64,000 bases of DNA from Amycolatopsis sp. NBC_01488 (GCF_036227105.1 NZ_CP109434.1:935001-999000), one strand, 5' to 3'. Counted from the first letter of the stretch, positions 8,569 through 15,975 are shown. Numbers and translations: made by a program. The notes: generated from the sequence alone by a model not told the origin.

Positions 8569-9336
8569 ATGCCCCGTCCGAAACACGTCCCCGCGAGCGA
8601 TCTCCGGCTCCCGGACGCGCTGCAGCCGGGGCGGCCCAAGGGCGACCAGCTGCGCGAGATCCTCGAGAGCGTCGCGACCGAGGCCGGTCCCGGCCGGCTG
8701 ATGCCGTCCGAGCGGTTCCTGGCCGAGCACTTCGGCGTCGCCCGCGGCACGGTGCGGCAGGAGGTCAACCGCCTGGTCTCCGACGGCGTCCTCTACCGCC
8801 AGCACGGCACCGCGACGTTCACGGCCGAACGCCAGGCCGCGCACATCGACATGCTGACGTCGTTCACCGAGGACATGAAGGCCCGCGGCGTCGTCCCGAA
8901 GACGAAGGTGCTGCACGCCGAGGTGCTGAGCGCGGGCCCGCGCATCGCCGGCCGCCTCAACGTCCCGCCGGGCGCGCGCGTGTTCCGGCTGGAGCGCCTG
9001 CGCTACGTCGAGGACGAGCCGTTCGCCGTCGAGCGCACCAACCTGTCCGTCGACCGGTTCCCCGACATCGAGCTGTTCGACTGGGAGACGCAGTCCCTGC
9101 ACCGCACCCTCGAGGAACGCTGGGGCGTGCACGCGGAGTGGAACGACACGGCGATCTCGGCGGTCCTGCCCAACGCCAACGACGCGGGCCTGCTGGGCAT
9201 CGAGCCGAGCCAGCCGTGCCTGATCATCGAGGGCACCCTCCACGACCAGAGCGGCGGCGTCATCGAAGCGGGCCGCTCGCTGTACCGCGCGGACCGCTAC
9301 ACGGTCTTCACCCAGGCGCGGCGCAGCCCGGCCTGA
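8569..9336 (+). CDS. GntR-family regulator with UTRA domain (HutC group)
   Basis: A 255-residue protein with an N-terminal GntR winged helix (about 20-85: LREILESVA, MPSERFLAEHFGVARGTVRQEVNRL) and a C-terminal UTRA effector domain (about 95-245) with VFRLERLRYVEDEPFAVERTNLS. UTRA domains usually bind sugar phosphates or amino-sugar phosphates and release the repressor. ATG 8569 matches the domain start. It is convergent with the mannose-class PTS operon and is the obvious candidate to read the repeated TACCAGTAT motifs in that operon's control region at 13250-13495. Orthologues in this arrangement normally repress the PTS until substrate is imported. Confidence 0.92.
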   Translation: MPRPKHVPASDLRLPDALQPGRPKGDQLREILESVATEAGPGRLMPSERFLAEHFGVARGTVRQEVNRLVSDGVLYRQHGTATFTAERQAAHIDMLTSFTEDMKARGVVPKTKVLHAEVLSAGPRIAGRLNVPPGARVFRLERLRYVEDEPFAVERTNLSVDRFPDIELFDWETQSLHRTLEERWGVHAEWNDTAISAVLPNANDAGLLGIEPSQPCLIIEGTLHDQSGGVIEAGRSLYRADRYTVFTQARRSPA

Positions 9337-9343
9337 CGAAGCA

Positions 9344-9370
9344 ACCGGCCGCGGGCGAGGACCGGCCGGT
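9344..9370. terminator. Possible bidirectional terminator
   Basis: ACCGGCCG (9344-9351) and CGGCCGGT (9363-9370) form a perfect 8-bp stem with an 11-base loop, placed between the convergent GntR gene and the end of the PTS operon. There is no T run, so the call is tentative. Confidence 0.4.
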
Positions 9371-9412
9371 GCCGGGCTCCCGGGCGCCGCTCCGGTCCGG
9401 CTTCCCGCTCGG

Positions 9413-10726
9413 TCAGGAGCGGCGCCGAGTCGCGTGATGGGCCAAAAGCAGCTTCAAACAGTGCTCCACCAGCACGTCCCCCGCGTCCGGCTCGAACAGC
9501 GTCACGTACGACTCGTACACCCCGTTGCGATGCCCCTCCGCGTCCGGCAGGTACCCCAGGTACCCGTCCGTGTAGCCGATCACCCGCGTGTGCCGGAACG
9601 GGCTGCCGCGCCGGATCCGCAACCCCAGTGACGCGAACAGCTCGAACGGCGTGTGCAGCCACGCGATCTCCCCCAGCGACACCACGCTGACCGGGACCTC
9701 CGCGCAGCCCGTCGGCCGGTCGGTGGCCGCCATCGCCGCGAGCATCGCGCAGCCCTCGTAGCGCGTCTGCGCGATGCGGACCGCCGGGTGGTCCTCGCCG
9801 TGGCCGGCCAGCTCGCGCTGCCACTCACGCTCGGCCGAGTGCCGCAGCTCCAGGCTGTCCTCGAGCGACGGCACGTCCCGGTAGGGCAGGTGCAGCGCCG
9901 AGCGCGACACCCGGATCGGGCCCGTCGCGGCCGGGGACGACGCCGCGGCCAGCGTCCGGGCGATCGACGTCGCCAGGTGGCCGCCGAGCGTGCGGACCTC
10001 GGCGTGGTCGCGGCCGCGCCGGACGAAGCGGGAGCTCGCGTCGCCTGCCGCGCCCTGCAGGAACACCGCCACCGGCTGCCCGATCAGCGCCGCCAGCTCG
10101 CGCCGCGTCGCGCCCGGCCAGTCCGCCGACCACGTCAGGTTGTCGGGCCCGAGGACGGTCGGGTGGCTGGCGTAGTCGAACAGCAGCGCGGCCGGCGAGC
10201 CGTCGTCGCGGCGCAGCTCCAGCACGCCGAACGACGTGTCGTGCGGCCCGTCGGGCCGGTAGCGGTTGCCGCCGACGGCCTCCGTCGACCCCGCGTGCCA
10301 GCGGGCCCGGACGCGGCCGCGGCACGCGCGCAACCGCAGCGCCGCGCCGGTGACCGTCTCGGCCATGCGGCCGACCAGCCCGGCGTCGCGCTGCCCCGGC
10401 AGCCCCGGGTGCAGCGGGCCGGTCCAGCCCTCGGGCCCGGAATGCGTGTGCGACGCGCAGACGAGCACCCGCGCCGGGTCGATGCCCACCGCCGCGGCGA
10501 CGGCGTCGGCCAGGGTGCGGGTGAGCCCGGCGTCGACCGCGAGCGCGTCGAGCGCCACCCACAGCACGCCGGGGTCGTCCTCAGTGGACAGCCAGATCAG
10601 CGACGCCTCGAGGTCGTCGTGCGTGCCGGTCGCGACGCCGTGCCGGGCCAGGTAGCCGCCGAGCGGGTGCCCGGGCCCCGGCGTGATCCGGACGTCTTGC
10701 GCGGCGAGCAGGAGCGCGGCGGTCAC
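9413..10726 (-). CDS. Neutral/alkaline ceramidase-like amidohydrolase, last gene of PTS operon
   Basis: A 437-residue protein without signal peptide or membrane segment. SHTHSGP at about 92-98, FDYASHPTVLG near 183 and SADWPG near 199 match the N-terminal catalytic domain of neutral/alkaline non-lysosomal ceramidases, zinc amidohydrolases that cleave N-acyl bonds. The C-terminal immunoglobulin-like domain of true ceramidases is missing, and the protein should be cytoplasmic. It starts with GTG overlapping the IIA stop (GTGA), so it is translationally coupled to the PTS. A role in deacylating an imported phosphorylated N-acyl sugar or conjugate fits the context, but the substrate is an inference only. 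Confidence 0.8.
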   Translation of the reverse strand: MTAALLLAAQDVRITPGPGHPLGGYLARHGVATGTHDDLEASLIWLSTEDDPGVLWVALDALAVDAGLTRTLADAVAAAVGIDPARVLVCASHTHSGPEGWTGPLHPGLPGQRDAGLVGRMAETVTGAALRLRACRGRVRARWHAGSTEAVGGNRYRPDGPHDTSFGVLELRRDDGSPAALLFDYASHPTVLGPDNLTWSADWPGATRRELAALIGQPVAVFLQGAAGDASSRFVRRGRDHAEVRTLGGHLATSIARTLAAASSPAATGPIRVSRSALHLPYRDVPSLEDSLELRHSAEREWQRELAGHGEDHPAVRIAQTRYEGCAMLAAMAATDRPTGCAEVPVSVVSLGEIAWLHTPFELFASLGLRIRRGSPFRHTRVIGYTDGYLGYLPDAEGHRNGVYESYVTLFEPDAGDVLVEHCLKLLLAHHATRRRS

Positions 10727-11112
10727 CAGGTCGATTCCAGGACGTCGACGACGCCGTCGCGGCCGGCGGCGCGAGCCACCCCGGCGAGCTCGGTGACGTC
10801 GTCGGTCGTGTGCAGCAGGACTTCCAGCAGCATCGGCAGGTTGAGCCCGGAGACCAGCTGGATGCGCGGGTGCGCGGCGGCGAGCGTGCGGACGGCGTTG
10901 AACGGCGAGCCGCCGTGCAGGTCGGCCAGCACGAGCACGCCGGCGGCGGCGCCGGCCAGCGCGAGCACCCGGGCGCCGAACTCCTCCGGACTGTCGCGCG
11001 GGCTCAGCTCGCAGACCTTCAGCCGCGACTGCGGCCCGAGGATCATTTCGGCGGCTTCCCCCACGCCGGAGGGCAGCCGCCCGTGCCCGGCGAGGATGAT
11101 CGGGACGGACAT
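10723..11112 (-). CDS. PTS mannose-class EIIA component
   Basis: A 129-residue cytoplasmic phosphocarrier of the mannose/fructose/sorbose PTS family (EIIA-Man fold). MSVPIILAGHGRLPSG places the phospho-accepting His at residue 10, followed by the family features VLVLADLHGGSPFN and LVSGLNLPMLLE. It receives phosphate from HPr and passes it to IIB. It starts 10 bp after the IIC-IID gene stop and overlaps the ceramidase-like gene by four bases. No HPr or enzyme I gene is visible here, so general PTS proteins must be encoded elsewhere. Confidence 0.93.
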   Translation of the reverse strand: MSVPIILAGHGRLPSGVGEAAEMILGPQSRLKVCELSPRDSPEEFGARVLALAGAAAGVLVLADLHGGSPFNAVRTLAAAHPRIQLVSGLNLPMLLEVLLHTTDDVTELAGVARAAGRDGVVDVLESTW

Positions 11113-11122
11113 GGCGGTCTCC

Positions 11123-12739
11123 TCAACTCTTCGCCGGGGCCGACGGCGCGAACCAGCCGAGCCACCCCAGGATTACCCCGGCGACGACGACGATGCCGAT
11201 GATCCAGACGGGCCGCAGCCGCGCCTTGGCCGTCAGCAGGTACACCCCGGCCGTGACGAGCACCGGCAGCAGGAACGGGACCAGCTCGTCGAGCCGGTCC
11301 TGGATCGCGACGGCCTGCGTCACCGGCTGTCCCTGGACCGTCGTGGTCTGCCGGTACGTCAGCGTGGTGACGACCTTGACGATCGACGGGATGAACCCGC
11401 CGAGCACGACGAACCCGAGCACGGTGGCCCCCTGCGCGACGCGCGCGAGCGCACCGGCGGCGAGGTGGCCGGCCAGCCGCTTCCCTTCACGGTAGGCGAA
11501 CCCGAACTGCCACCGCCGCACCAGCGCGTACGGCACGAGGACCATCACCGCGGCGAAGGCGGGCCCGAGCCAGTTGCCCCGCAGCGCCCACGACGCGCCC
11601 ATGGTGAAGACGATGCTGTTGTACAGCGCGAAGACGACGGTGTCGCCGATGCCGGCCATCGGCCCCATCAGCGCGACCTTCGTGCTCGCGGCCGACTTCG
11701 GCGTGCCCGCTTCTTCCAGCGCGACGCTCGAGCCGAGGATCAGCGGGCCGCCGACCAGCACCGAGGTGTTGAAGAACTGGAGGTGCCGCTGCAGGCCGGC
11801 GACGTAGTCGGCCTTCTCCGGGTAGAGCCGGCGCAGCACCGGCTCCATCGAGTACGCGAATCCGAGCGCCTGCATCCGTTCGTAGTTCCAGGAGATCTGG
11901 CTCGACCAGAAGTACCGGCGGAAGACCCGGCGCAGGTCCTGCTTGCTCAGCCGAGCGTCCACAGTGGACTCTTCGGCGCTTTCCGGGACGGCGAGCGCCG
12001 GCTCGTCGCGCTTGAGCGTCACGAACAGCATCGCGACCGCGACGCCGACCAGCGCGATGCCCAGCAGCGGCAGGTGGAGGTAGGCGAACGCGACGAATCC
12101 GATCAGCAGCAGGTACCAGTACCGCGTCAGCTCCATCATGCCGAGCAGCAGGGCGAACCCGACGGCGGGCAGCAGCGACCCGGCGAGCGTCATGCCCTGC
12201 ACGAACCCGGCGGGGATGCTCGTGGTGATGTCCTTGACCAGGCCGCCGGACGCGGCGAGCGCGGCGAGGAACGTCGGGATCGCGCGCACCGCCACCCACG
12301 GCACCAGGCTGACCCAGTGGATCATCGCGAGACCGCGCGCGTTGCCGTCGGCGGCGTAGCCGTCGGCCCGGTGGACCAGCGCGGTGGTGATGATCTTGCC
12401 GACCGGGTCGAGCGCGGCCAGCAGGATCGCGGCCGGCAGCCCGACGCCGATCCCGATCGCGGCCTGCGCGGACGCGTCGCCGGCGGCGCCCGCGGCGAGC
12501 GCGGTGCCGACGATCGCGCCGGTCTGGTAGTCCGGGATGGTCGCGCCGCCGTAGGTGTAGACGCCGAGCGACGCGAGCTCCAGCGTCGCGCCGACGAGCA
12601 GGCCGAGCAGCGGGTGGCCGACGATCAGCCCGGCCACCGAGCCGGCGATGAGCGGGCGCTGGGCGTAGATCAGGAACGGGCCGAGCCCGTCGTAGGTGCA
12701 GTAGATCGCCCACAGAGTCAGGGCCAACGCGACGAGCAT
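11123..12739 (-). CDS. PTS mannose-class permease, EIIC-EIID fusion
   Basis: A 538-residue membrane protein that joins two normally separate subunits. Residues 1 to about 245 are EIIC (YAQRPLIAGSVAGLIVGHPLLGLLVGATLELASLGV, broken here into its familiar IIC repeats) with several membrane segments. After a hydrophilic linker (KRDEPALAVPESAEEST, about 245-265), residues 266-538 are EIID (LRRVFRRYFWSSQISWNYERMQ, LQFFNTS, then GPMAGIGDTV and a C-terminal membrane region). Together they form the sugar channel that works with IIB and IIA. It starts six bp after the IIB stop. In most mannose-class systems IIC and IID are separate genes, so this fusion is unusual. Confidence 0.9.
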   Translation of the reverse strand: MLVALALTLWAIYCTYDGLGPFLIYAQRPLIAGSVAGLIVGHPLLGLLVGATLELASLGVYTYGGATIPDYQTGAIVGTALAAGAAGDASAQAAIGIGVGLPAAILLAALDPVGKIITTALVHRADGYAADGNARGLAMIHWVSLVPWVAVRAIPTFLAALAASGGLVKDITTSIPAGFVQGMTLAGSLLPAVGFALLLGMMELTRYWYLLLIGFVAFAYLHLPLLGIALVGVAVAMLFVTLKRDEPALAVPESAEESTVDARLSKQDLRRVFRRYFWSSQISWNYERMQALGFAYSMEPVLRRLYPEKADYVAGLQRHLQFFNTSVLVGGPLILGSSVALEEAGTPKSAASTKVALMGPMAGIGDTVVFALYNSIVFTMGASWALRGNWLGPAFAAVMVLVPYALVRRWQFGFAYREGKRLAGHLAAGALARVAQGATVLGFVVLGGFIPSIVKVVTTLTYRQTTTVQGQPVTQAVAIQDRLDELVPFLLPVLVTAGVYLLTAKARLRPVWIIGIVVVAGVILGWLGWFAPSAPAKS

Positions 12740-12745
12740 GCGGGG

Positions 12746-13222
12746 CTAGAGCCCTTTCCGGTCGAGCAACGGGACGAATTCGGCCGCCTTGTCGTGCGGC
12801 ATCAGCTGCGTGACCAGCGGGACGCCCGCCGCGGCGAGCTTGCGGTAGGCGTCGGCCTCGTCCGCGGTGACCGCGATCGAGCGGGTGACCATGGTGTAGG
12901 CGGTGCCGGGCCGCGGCGCGACGTTCCCGACGTTGACCCGTTCCGGGCGGAGCCCGCCCTCGACCAGGCGAAAAGCGTCCTCGGGGTGCTTGGCGACGAT
13001 CATGACGTCCGCGTCGACGGTGGTTTCGAGCGTCTCGGCGACGGTGAGGACCTCGGTGGGCAGGCCCCGGGCGGCCTGCGGGAGCAGCATCCGCTGCAGC
13101 TCGTCGGCGGCGACCTCGTCGTTGCAGACGAGCAGCCGGCGGACGCCGAGCCGCCGGGTCCAGGCGACGGTGACCTGTCCGTGGATGAGCCGGTTGTCGA
13201 TCCGGACGTGTGCCCCCGCCAT
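12746..13222 (-). CDS. PTS mannose-class EIIB component
   Basis: A 158-residue cytoplasmic phosphotransferase subunit, first in the PTS operon. VRIDNRLIHGQVTVAW carries the phospho-His (about His14) of the mannose-class IIB fold; VCNDEVAADELQRMLLPQAA and NVGNVAPRPGT are further family features. It takes phosphate from IIA and passes it to the sugar during transport. ATG 13222 follows GGGAGGAG at good spacing; a start 24 bases further upstream lacks this. The pathway downstream, beyond the ceramidase-like hydrolase, is not encoded nearby. Confidence 0.92.
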   Translation of the reverse strand: MAGAHVRIDNRLIHGQVTVAWTRRLGVRRLLVCNDEVAADELQRMLLPQAARGLPTEVLTVAETLETTVDADVMIVAKHPEDAFRLVEGGLRPERVNVGNVAPRPGTAYTMVTRSIAVTADEADAYRKLAAAGVPLVTQLMPHDKAAEFVPLLDRKGL

Positions 13223-13251
13223 GTTTCTCCTCCCGGCCGGCAGCACCCATC

Positions 13252-13268
13252 CTGGTTCGTACCAGTAT
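13252..13268 (-). promoter_or_regulatory. Candidate GntR operator 1 (TACCAGTAT type)
   Basis: CTGGT and ACCAG form 5-bp arms around TCGT (13252-13265), and the motif TACCAGTAT occupies 13260-13268. It lies 30-46 bp upstream of the IIB start. The same nonamer recurs at 13403 and, inverted with one change, at 13485, making an operator for the nearby GntR/UTRA regulator likely. Confidence 0.5.
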
Positions 13269-13306
13269 CTGTGTCAACACTGCCCGTGACCGGTACCCGA
13301 ACGACG

Positions 13307-13366
13307 GCTTCGCGCGGCCGACGGAAGGACCCCTCAGACCTTCCGTCGGCCCGCGAGCGCGAAGCC
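13307..13366 (-). promoter_or_regulatory. Large leader hairpin before the PTS operon
   Basis: A perfect 12-bp stem (13317-13328 with 13339-13350, 10-base loop) is extended by a further 10 perfect pairs (13307-13316 with 13357-13366) after a 6-base bulge on one side. It sits between operator motifs 1 and 2, 85-145 bp upstream of the IIB start, so a transcript starting near 13400 would carry it in its leader. There is no T run after it on either strand. Confidence 0.5.
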
Positions 13367-13396
13367 CCCCTCGGTTTCCCCGGACCCTCCCATAAA

Positions 13397-13411
13397 GGTA
13401 TATACCAGTAT
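13397..13411 (-). promoter_or_regulatory. Candidate GntR operator 2 with palindrome GGTATATACC
   Basis: GGTATATACC (13397-13406) is a perfect palindrome, and TACCAGTAT (13403-13411) repeats the nonamer of operator 1. It is an AT-rich island in a GC-rich region and could also hold the -10 element of the PTS promoter reading leftward. Confidence 0.5.
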
Positions 13412-13484
13412 GGACGTCCCAGATCGACTGTCAAGACCTGTGCCGATGATCGGCGCGAAGATCATTTTCAATCGGTCGCTCGAA

Positions 13485-13493
13485 ATACTGGTG
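13485..13493. promoter_or_regulatory. Candidate GntR operator 3 (inverted copy)
   Basis: ATACTGGTG is the reverse complement of the operator nonamer with one difference. It lies about 180 bp upstream of the metallo-hydrolase gene at 13666 and could place that gene under the same regulator. Confidence 0.35.
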
Positions 13494-13559
13494 GGCGATT
13501 CACTCCAAGCCGGCCATTCTGGTCAGTGACAGTCCGCTCACTCCTTGCCTATCATATCC

Positions 13560-13575
13560 ATTGGTCTAGACCGCA
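13560..13575 (+). promoter_or_regulatory. DasR-type (dre) operator-like palindrome
   Basis: ATTGGTCTAGACCGCA contains the perfect palindrome GGTCTAGACC (13563-13572). It closely resembles the dre site of DasR, the GntR-family N-acetylglucosamine regulator of actinomycetes, whose consensus is ACTGGTCTAGACCA(C/G)T. It lies about 90 bp upstream of the metallo-hydrolase start codon. Confidence 0.55.
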
Positions 13576-13665
13576 TGCCTCGACGCGCCCTCGTGGCCGG
13601 AAAAGAAGGCGCAACCTGCTCGCGCCGGCGTCGTTAACCGATTCGTCAGTTCAGGGAGGAAAAGC

Positions 13666-14610
13666 ATGCCGGCCGTCACATCGAACATCGTCCCGCTCCG
13701 GCACGCGCGTCCGGGCGTGGTCGCGTACGTGAAGAGCCCGGCGGAGTGGTTCGTCTCGAACTGCGGCTGGATCCAGGGCAGCGAAGGCGTCGTGCTGGTC
13801 GACACCTGCGGCACCGAGCAGGCGACGTGCGAGCTGATGCGCGACGTCCGCAAGTACGCGGGCGAGCAGGAGCTGACCGTCGTCGTCACGCACGCGCACG
13901 GCGAGCACCACAACGGCGTCGGCGTCGCGCTGCGCGACGGCGGGACGGCGCTGGCCGCGCCGCGCAGCGTCGACCTCGTCAAGGCCGGGCCGCAGACCTA
14001 CGGCAACGTCTTCACCTACACCCAGTGGGGCGTGCTCGAGCCGCCGGAGCCGGCCGCGGTCCAGGCGGTGACCGGCTGGCGCCGCCTCGAACTCGGCGAC
14101 GCGGTCGCCGACGTCGTGGCCGTGCCGGGCGTCGCGCACACCGCGGGCGACCTGGTGGTGCACGAGCCGCGCTCGGGCACGCTGTTCACCGGCGACCTGG
14201 TGTCCATCGGCGACACGCCGCTGGCCGTGCACGGCTCGATCCCGGGCTGGCTCGACGCGCTCGACTGGCTGCAGGACACGTTCCGCCCGCGGACCGTCGT
14301 CCCCGGCCACGGCCCGGTGGCGACCCCGGGCCACAGCGCCCTGCACGCGATGCGCGTCTACCTGGAGTGGCTGCTCGAGGTGACCGAACGCCAGACGGAC
14401 TTCACGAAGCTGGCGACCCAGGCGTCGCTGCGCTGGCCGACGTGGCGCAACCCGGAGCGGCACATCGGCAACCTGATGCGCGCGTACGCCGACCAGCACG
14501 GCCGCAAGCTCGATGTCGACCTGGCGATCGACGCGGTCCTCGCGGCCGCGGGCGGCCGGATCGACCTCGACTGCCTGCTCGGCGGGGAACCGGTCCGCCG
14601 CATCTCCTGA
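13666..14610 (+). CDS. Metallo-beta-lactamase-fold hydrolase
   Basis: A 314-residue soluble MBL-fold protein. GGWIQ-type opening strands (CGWIQGSEGVVLVDTCG) lead to VVVTHAHGEHHNGVG, with the metal motif at about 75-82, then VAHTAGDLVV, LFTGDLVSIGDTP and VVPGHGP as the remaining metal-binding loops. The usual HxHxDH reads HAHGEH, with Glu for the second-metal Asp. An alpha-helical C-terminal domain with TDFTKLATQASLRWP follows, as in alkyl-sulfatase- or RNase Z-like hydrolases with dimer domains. GGGAGG precedes ATG 13666. It is divergent from the PTS operon across a shared 443-bp control region, so it may belong to the same pathway. Substrate unknown. Confidence 0.85.
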   Translation: MPAVTSNIVPLRHARPGVVAYVKSPAEWFVSNCGWIQGSEGVVLVDTCGTEQATCELMRDVRKYAGEQELTVVVTHAHGEHHNGVGVALRDGGTALAAPRSVDLVKAGPQTYGNVFTYTQWGVLEPPEPAAVQAVTGWRRLELGDAVADVVAVPGVAHTAGDLVVHEPRSGTLFTGDLVSIGDTPLAVHGSIPGWLDALDWLQDTFRPRTVVPGHGPVATPGHSALHAMRVYLEWLLEVTERQTDFTKLATQASLRWPTWRNPERHIGNLMRAYADQHGRKLDVDLAIDAVLAAAGGRIDLDCLLGGEPVRRIS

Positions 14611-14615
14611 CCCGC

Positions 14616-14795
14616 TCAGAGGCGCACCACTTCCGGCGCCACCGGCGTGTCCCCCAGCCACGGGCACGCCGGGACGCCGGTGCTTTCCGGCACCGGCACC
14701 GCCGTGCCCACCCGCACGAGGACCACCGGCTGCCCGCAGGCGGCCAGGTCCAGCACCAGCAACGGTATGACGAGCAGTATCTTCCGGATCCGCAT
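14616..14795 (-). CDS. Small lipoprotein
   Basis: A 59-residue product with a short lipoprotein signal, MRIRKILLVIPLLVLDLAACG, whose lipobox ends LAAC at about residue 20. The remaining 40 residues are Pro/Val-rich and match no family I recognise. The Met at 14795 begins exactly at the signal peptide; an upstream in-frame Met would add a charged extension. It is convergent with the MBL-fold gene. Confidence 0.5.
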   Translation of the reverse strand: MRIRKILLVIPLLVLDLAACGQPVVLVRVGTAVPVPESTGVPACPWLGDTPVAPEVVRL

Positions 14796-14980
14796 TCGGC
14801 TCACCCCGGTGTTGTCGCCACGCTCCCACTCCGGCACACGGCGGCCACGGTGCGGTGGTTCAGCGCGAACGGGTGTATTTCCCGGCCGGTCCGTGGCTCG
14901 GTTGAACGGGCGCGACCGGAAGGATTCCCCCGATGGAGTACCGGCTCTTGGCTAGGCTGAGCGGGCCGATCGGAGGTGCG

Positions 14981-15541
14981 GTGGACACCACGACCCTGCT
15001 CGAAACGGCCGCCCACGGCGACCAGGCGGCCTGGGACGCCCTGGTGGACCGGTACGCGAGCCTGCTGTGGGCGATCGCCCGCGGCCACCGGCTCGCCGAC
15101 GCCGACGCGGCCGACGTCGTCCAGACGACGTGGCTGAAGCTCGTCGAAAACCTCGGCCGGATCAAGGACCCGGACCGCCTGCCCGGCTGGCTCGCGACGA
15201 CCGCGCGGCACGAGTGCCTCCGCGTGATCCGCCGAGCCGGCCGCGAACGGCCGGCCGACGAACGCGACTGGCAGGACGAGCCGGCCGACGGCCGCGGCGT
15301 CGACGCTGCTCTGCTGCTCGACGAGCGCAACGCGACGCTGTGGCGTGCGCTGGCCACGCTGTCGGAGCAGTGCCGCCGGCTGCTGCGGGTGCTGATGGCC
15401 ACGCCCCCGCCGTCGTACGCGGAGGTGGCGGACGCGCTCGACATGCCGGTCGGCAGCATCGGCCCGACGCGGCAGCGCTGCCTGGCCCGGCTGCGCGAGC
15501 GAGCCGGCGCCGCGGGGCTCGGAACGGAGGACCGGACGTGA
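14981..15541 (+). CDS. ECF-type RNA polymerase sigma factor
   Basis: A 186-residue sigma-70 family protein. Region 2 is recognisable at about 10-80 (DQAAWDALVDRYASLLWAIAR, DAADVVQTTWLKL, RLPGWLATTARHECLRVIRR), and region 4 at about 120-170 (LSEQCRRLLRVL, PSYAEVADALDMPVGSIGPTRQRCLARLR). It would direct RNA polymerase to a small stress or differentiation regulon. GTG 14981 has GGAGG four bases upstream; the upstream ATG 14933 would place a likely -10 element inside the gene. The stop overlaps the next start (GTGA), so the next product is probably its partner. Confidence 0.9.
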   Translation: MDTTTLLETAAHGDQAAWDALVDRYASLLWAIARGHRLADADAADVVQTTWLKLVENLGRIKDPDRLPGWLATTARHECLRVIRRAGRERPADERDWQDEPADGRGVDAALLLDERNATLWRALATLSEQCRRLLRVLMATPPPSYAEVADALDMPVGSIGPTRQRCLARLRERAGAAGLGTEDRT

Positions 15542-15975
15542 CCGACGACGAACTCCTGGAAGAGCTGCGCGCGGCCGCCGCGCAGGCGGACCCGGTGCCG
15601 GACCTCGTGCTGCGCCAGGCCCGCGCGGCGCTCGCCACCCGCGACCTCGACGCGGAGCTGGCCGAGCTGGGATCCGACTCCGACCTGGCGACGGCCGGCG
15701 CGGTCCGCGGCGGCGACGTCCGGCTGCTGTCGTTCGAGTCCCCGCGGGTGTCGGTGGAGCTGCAGGCCGAGTACGAAGAGGGCCGGGTGACGCTGCGTGG
15801 CCTGGTGACGGGCGCGACCGGCGACGCGGTGATCGAGGCGGCGGGCGAAACCCGCGTGCGCCTGATCGACCCGGACGGCTGGTTCACCGCGACGGACCTC
15901 CCCCGCGGCGCGACCCGCGTGAAGGTCACGGCCACCGACGGCACAACGGTCACCACCGGCTGGACCAGCCTCTAA
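15538..15975 (+). CDS. Sigma-factor partner, hypothetical protein
   Basis: A 145-residue protein translationally coupled to the sigma gene. It begins TDDELLEELRAAAAQADPVPD, as in many actinobacterial proteins encoded directly after this class of sigma factor, then has a beta-rich part (VRLLSFESPRVSVELQ, LVTGATGDAVIEAAGE, VRLIDPDGWFTATDLPRG). No zinc-binding HxxxCxxC anti-sigma motif and no membrane segment are present, so it is not a classical ZAS anti-sigma factor. A regulatory partner role is inferred from coupling only. A CHAT-type third gene, common in such loci, is absent here. Confidence 0.7.
   Translation: MTDDELLEELRAAAAQADPVPDLVLRQARAALATRDLDAELAELGSDSDLATAGAVRGGDVRLLSFESPRVSVELQAEYEEGRVTLRGLVTGATGDAVIEAAGETRVRLIDPDGWFTATDLPRGATRVKVTATDGTTVTTGWTSL

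Noticed and set aside
9653-13732. A 1359-codon open frame on the + strand across the PTS operon
   Set aside because: It mirrors the high GC of the opposite strand; the minus-strand genes have unmistakable PTS motifs, ribosome sites and overlaps.
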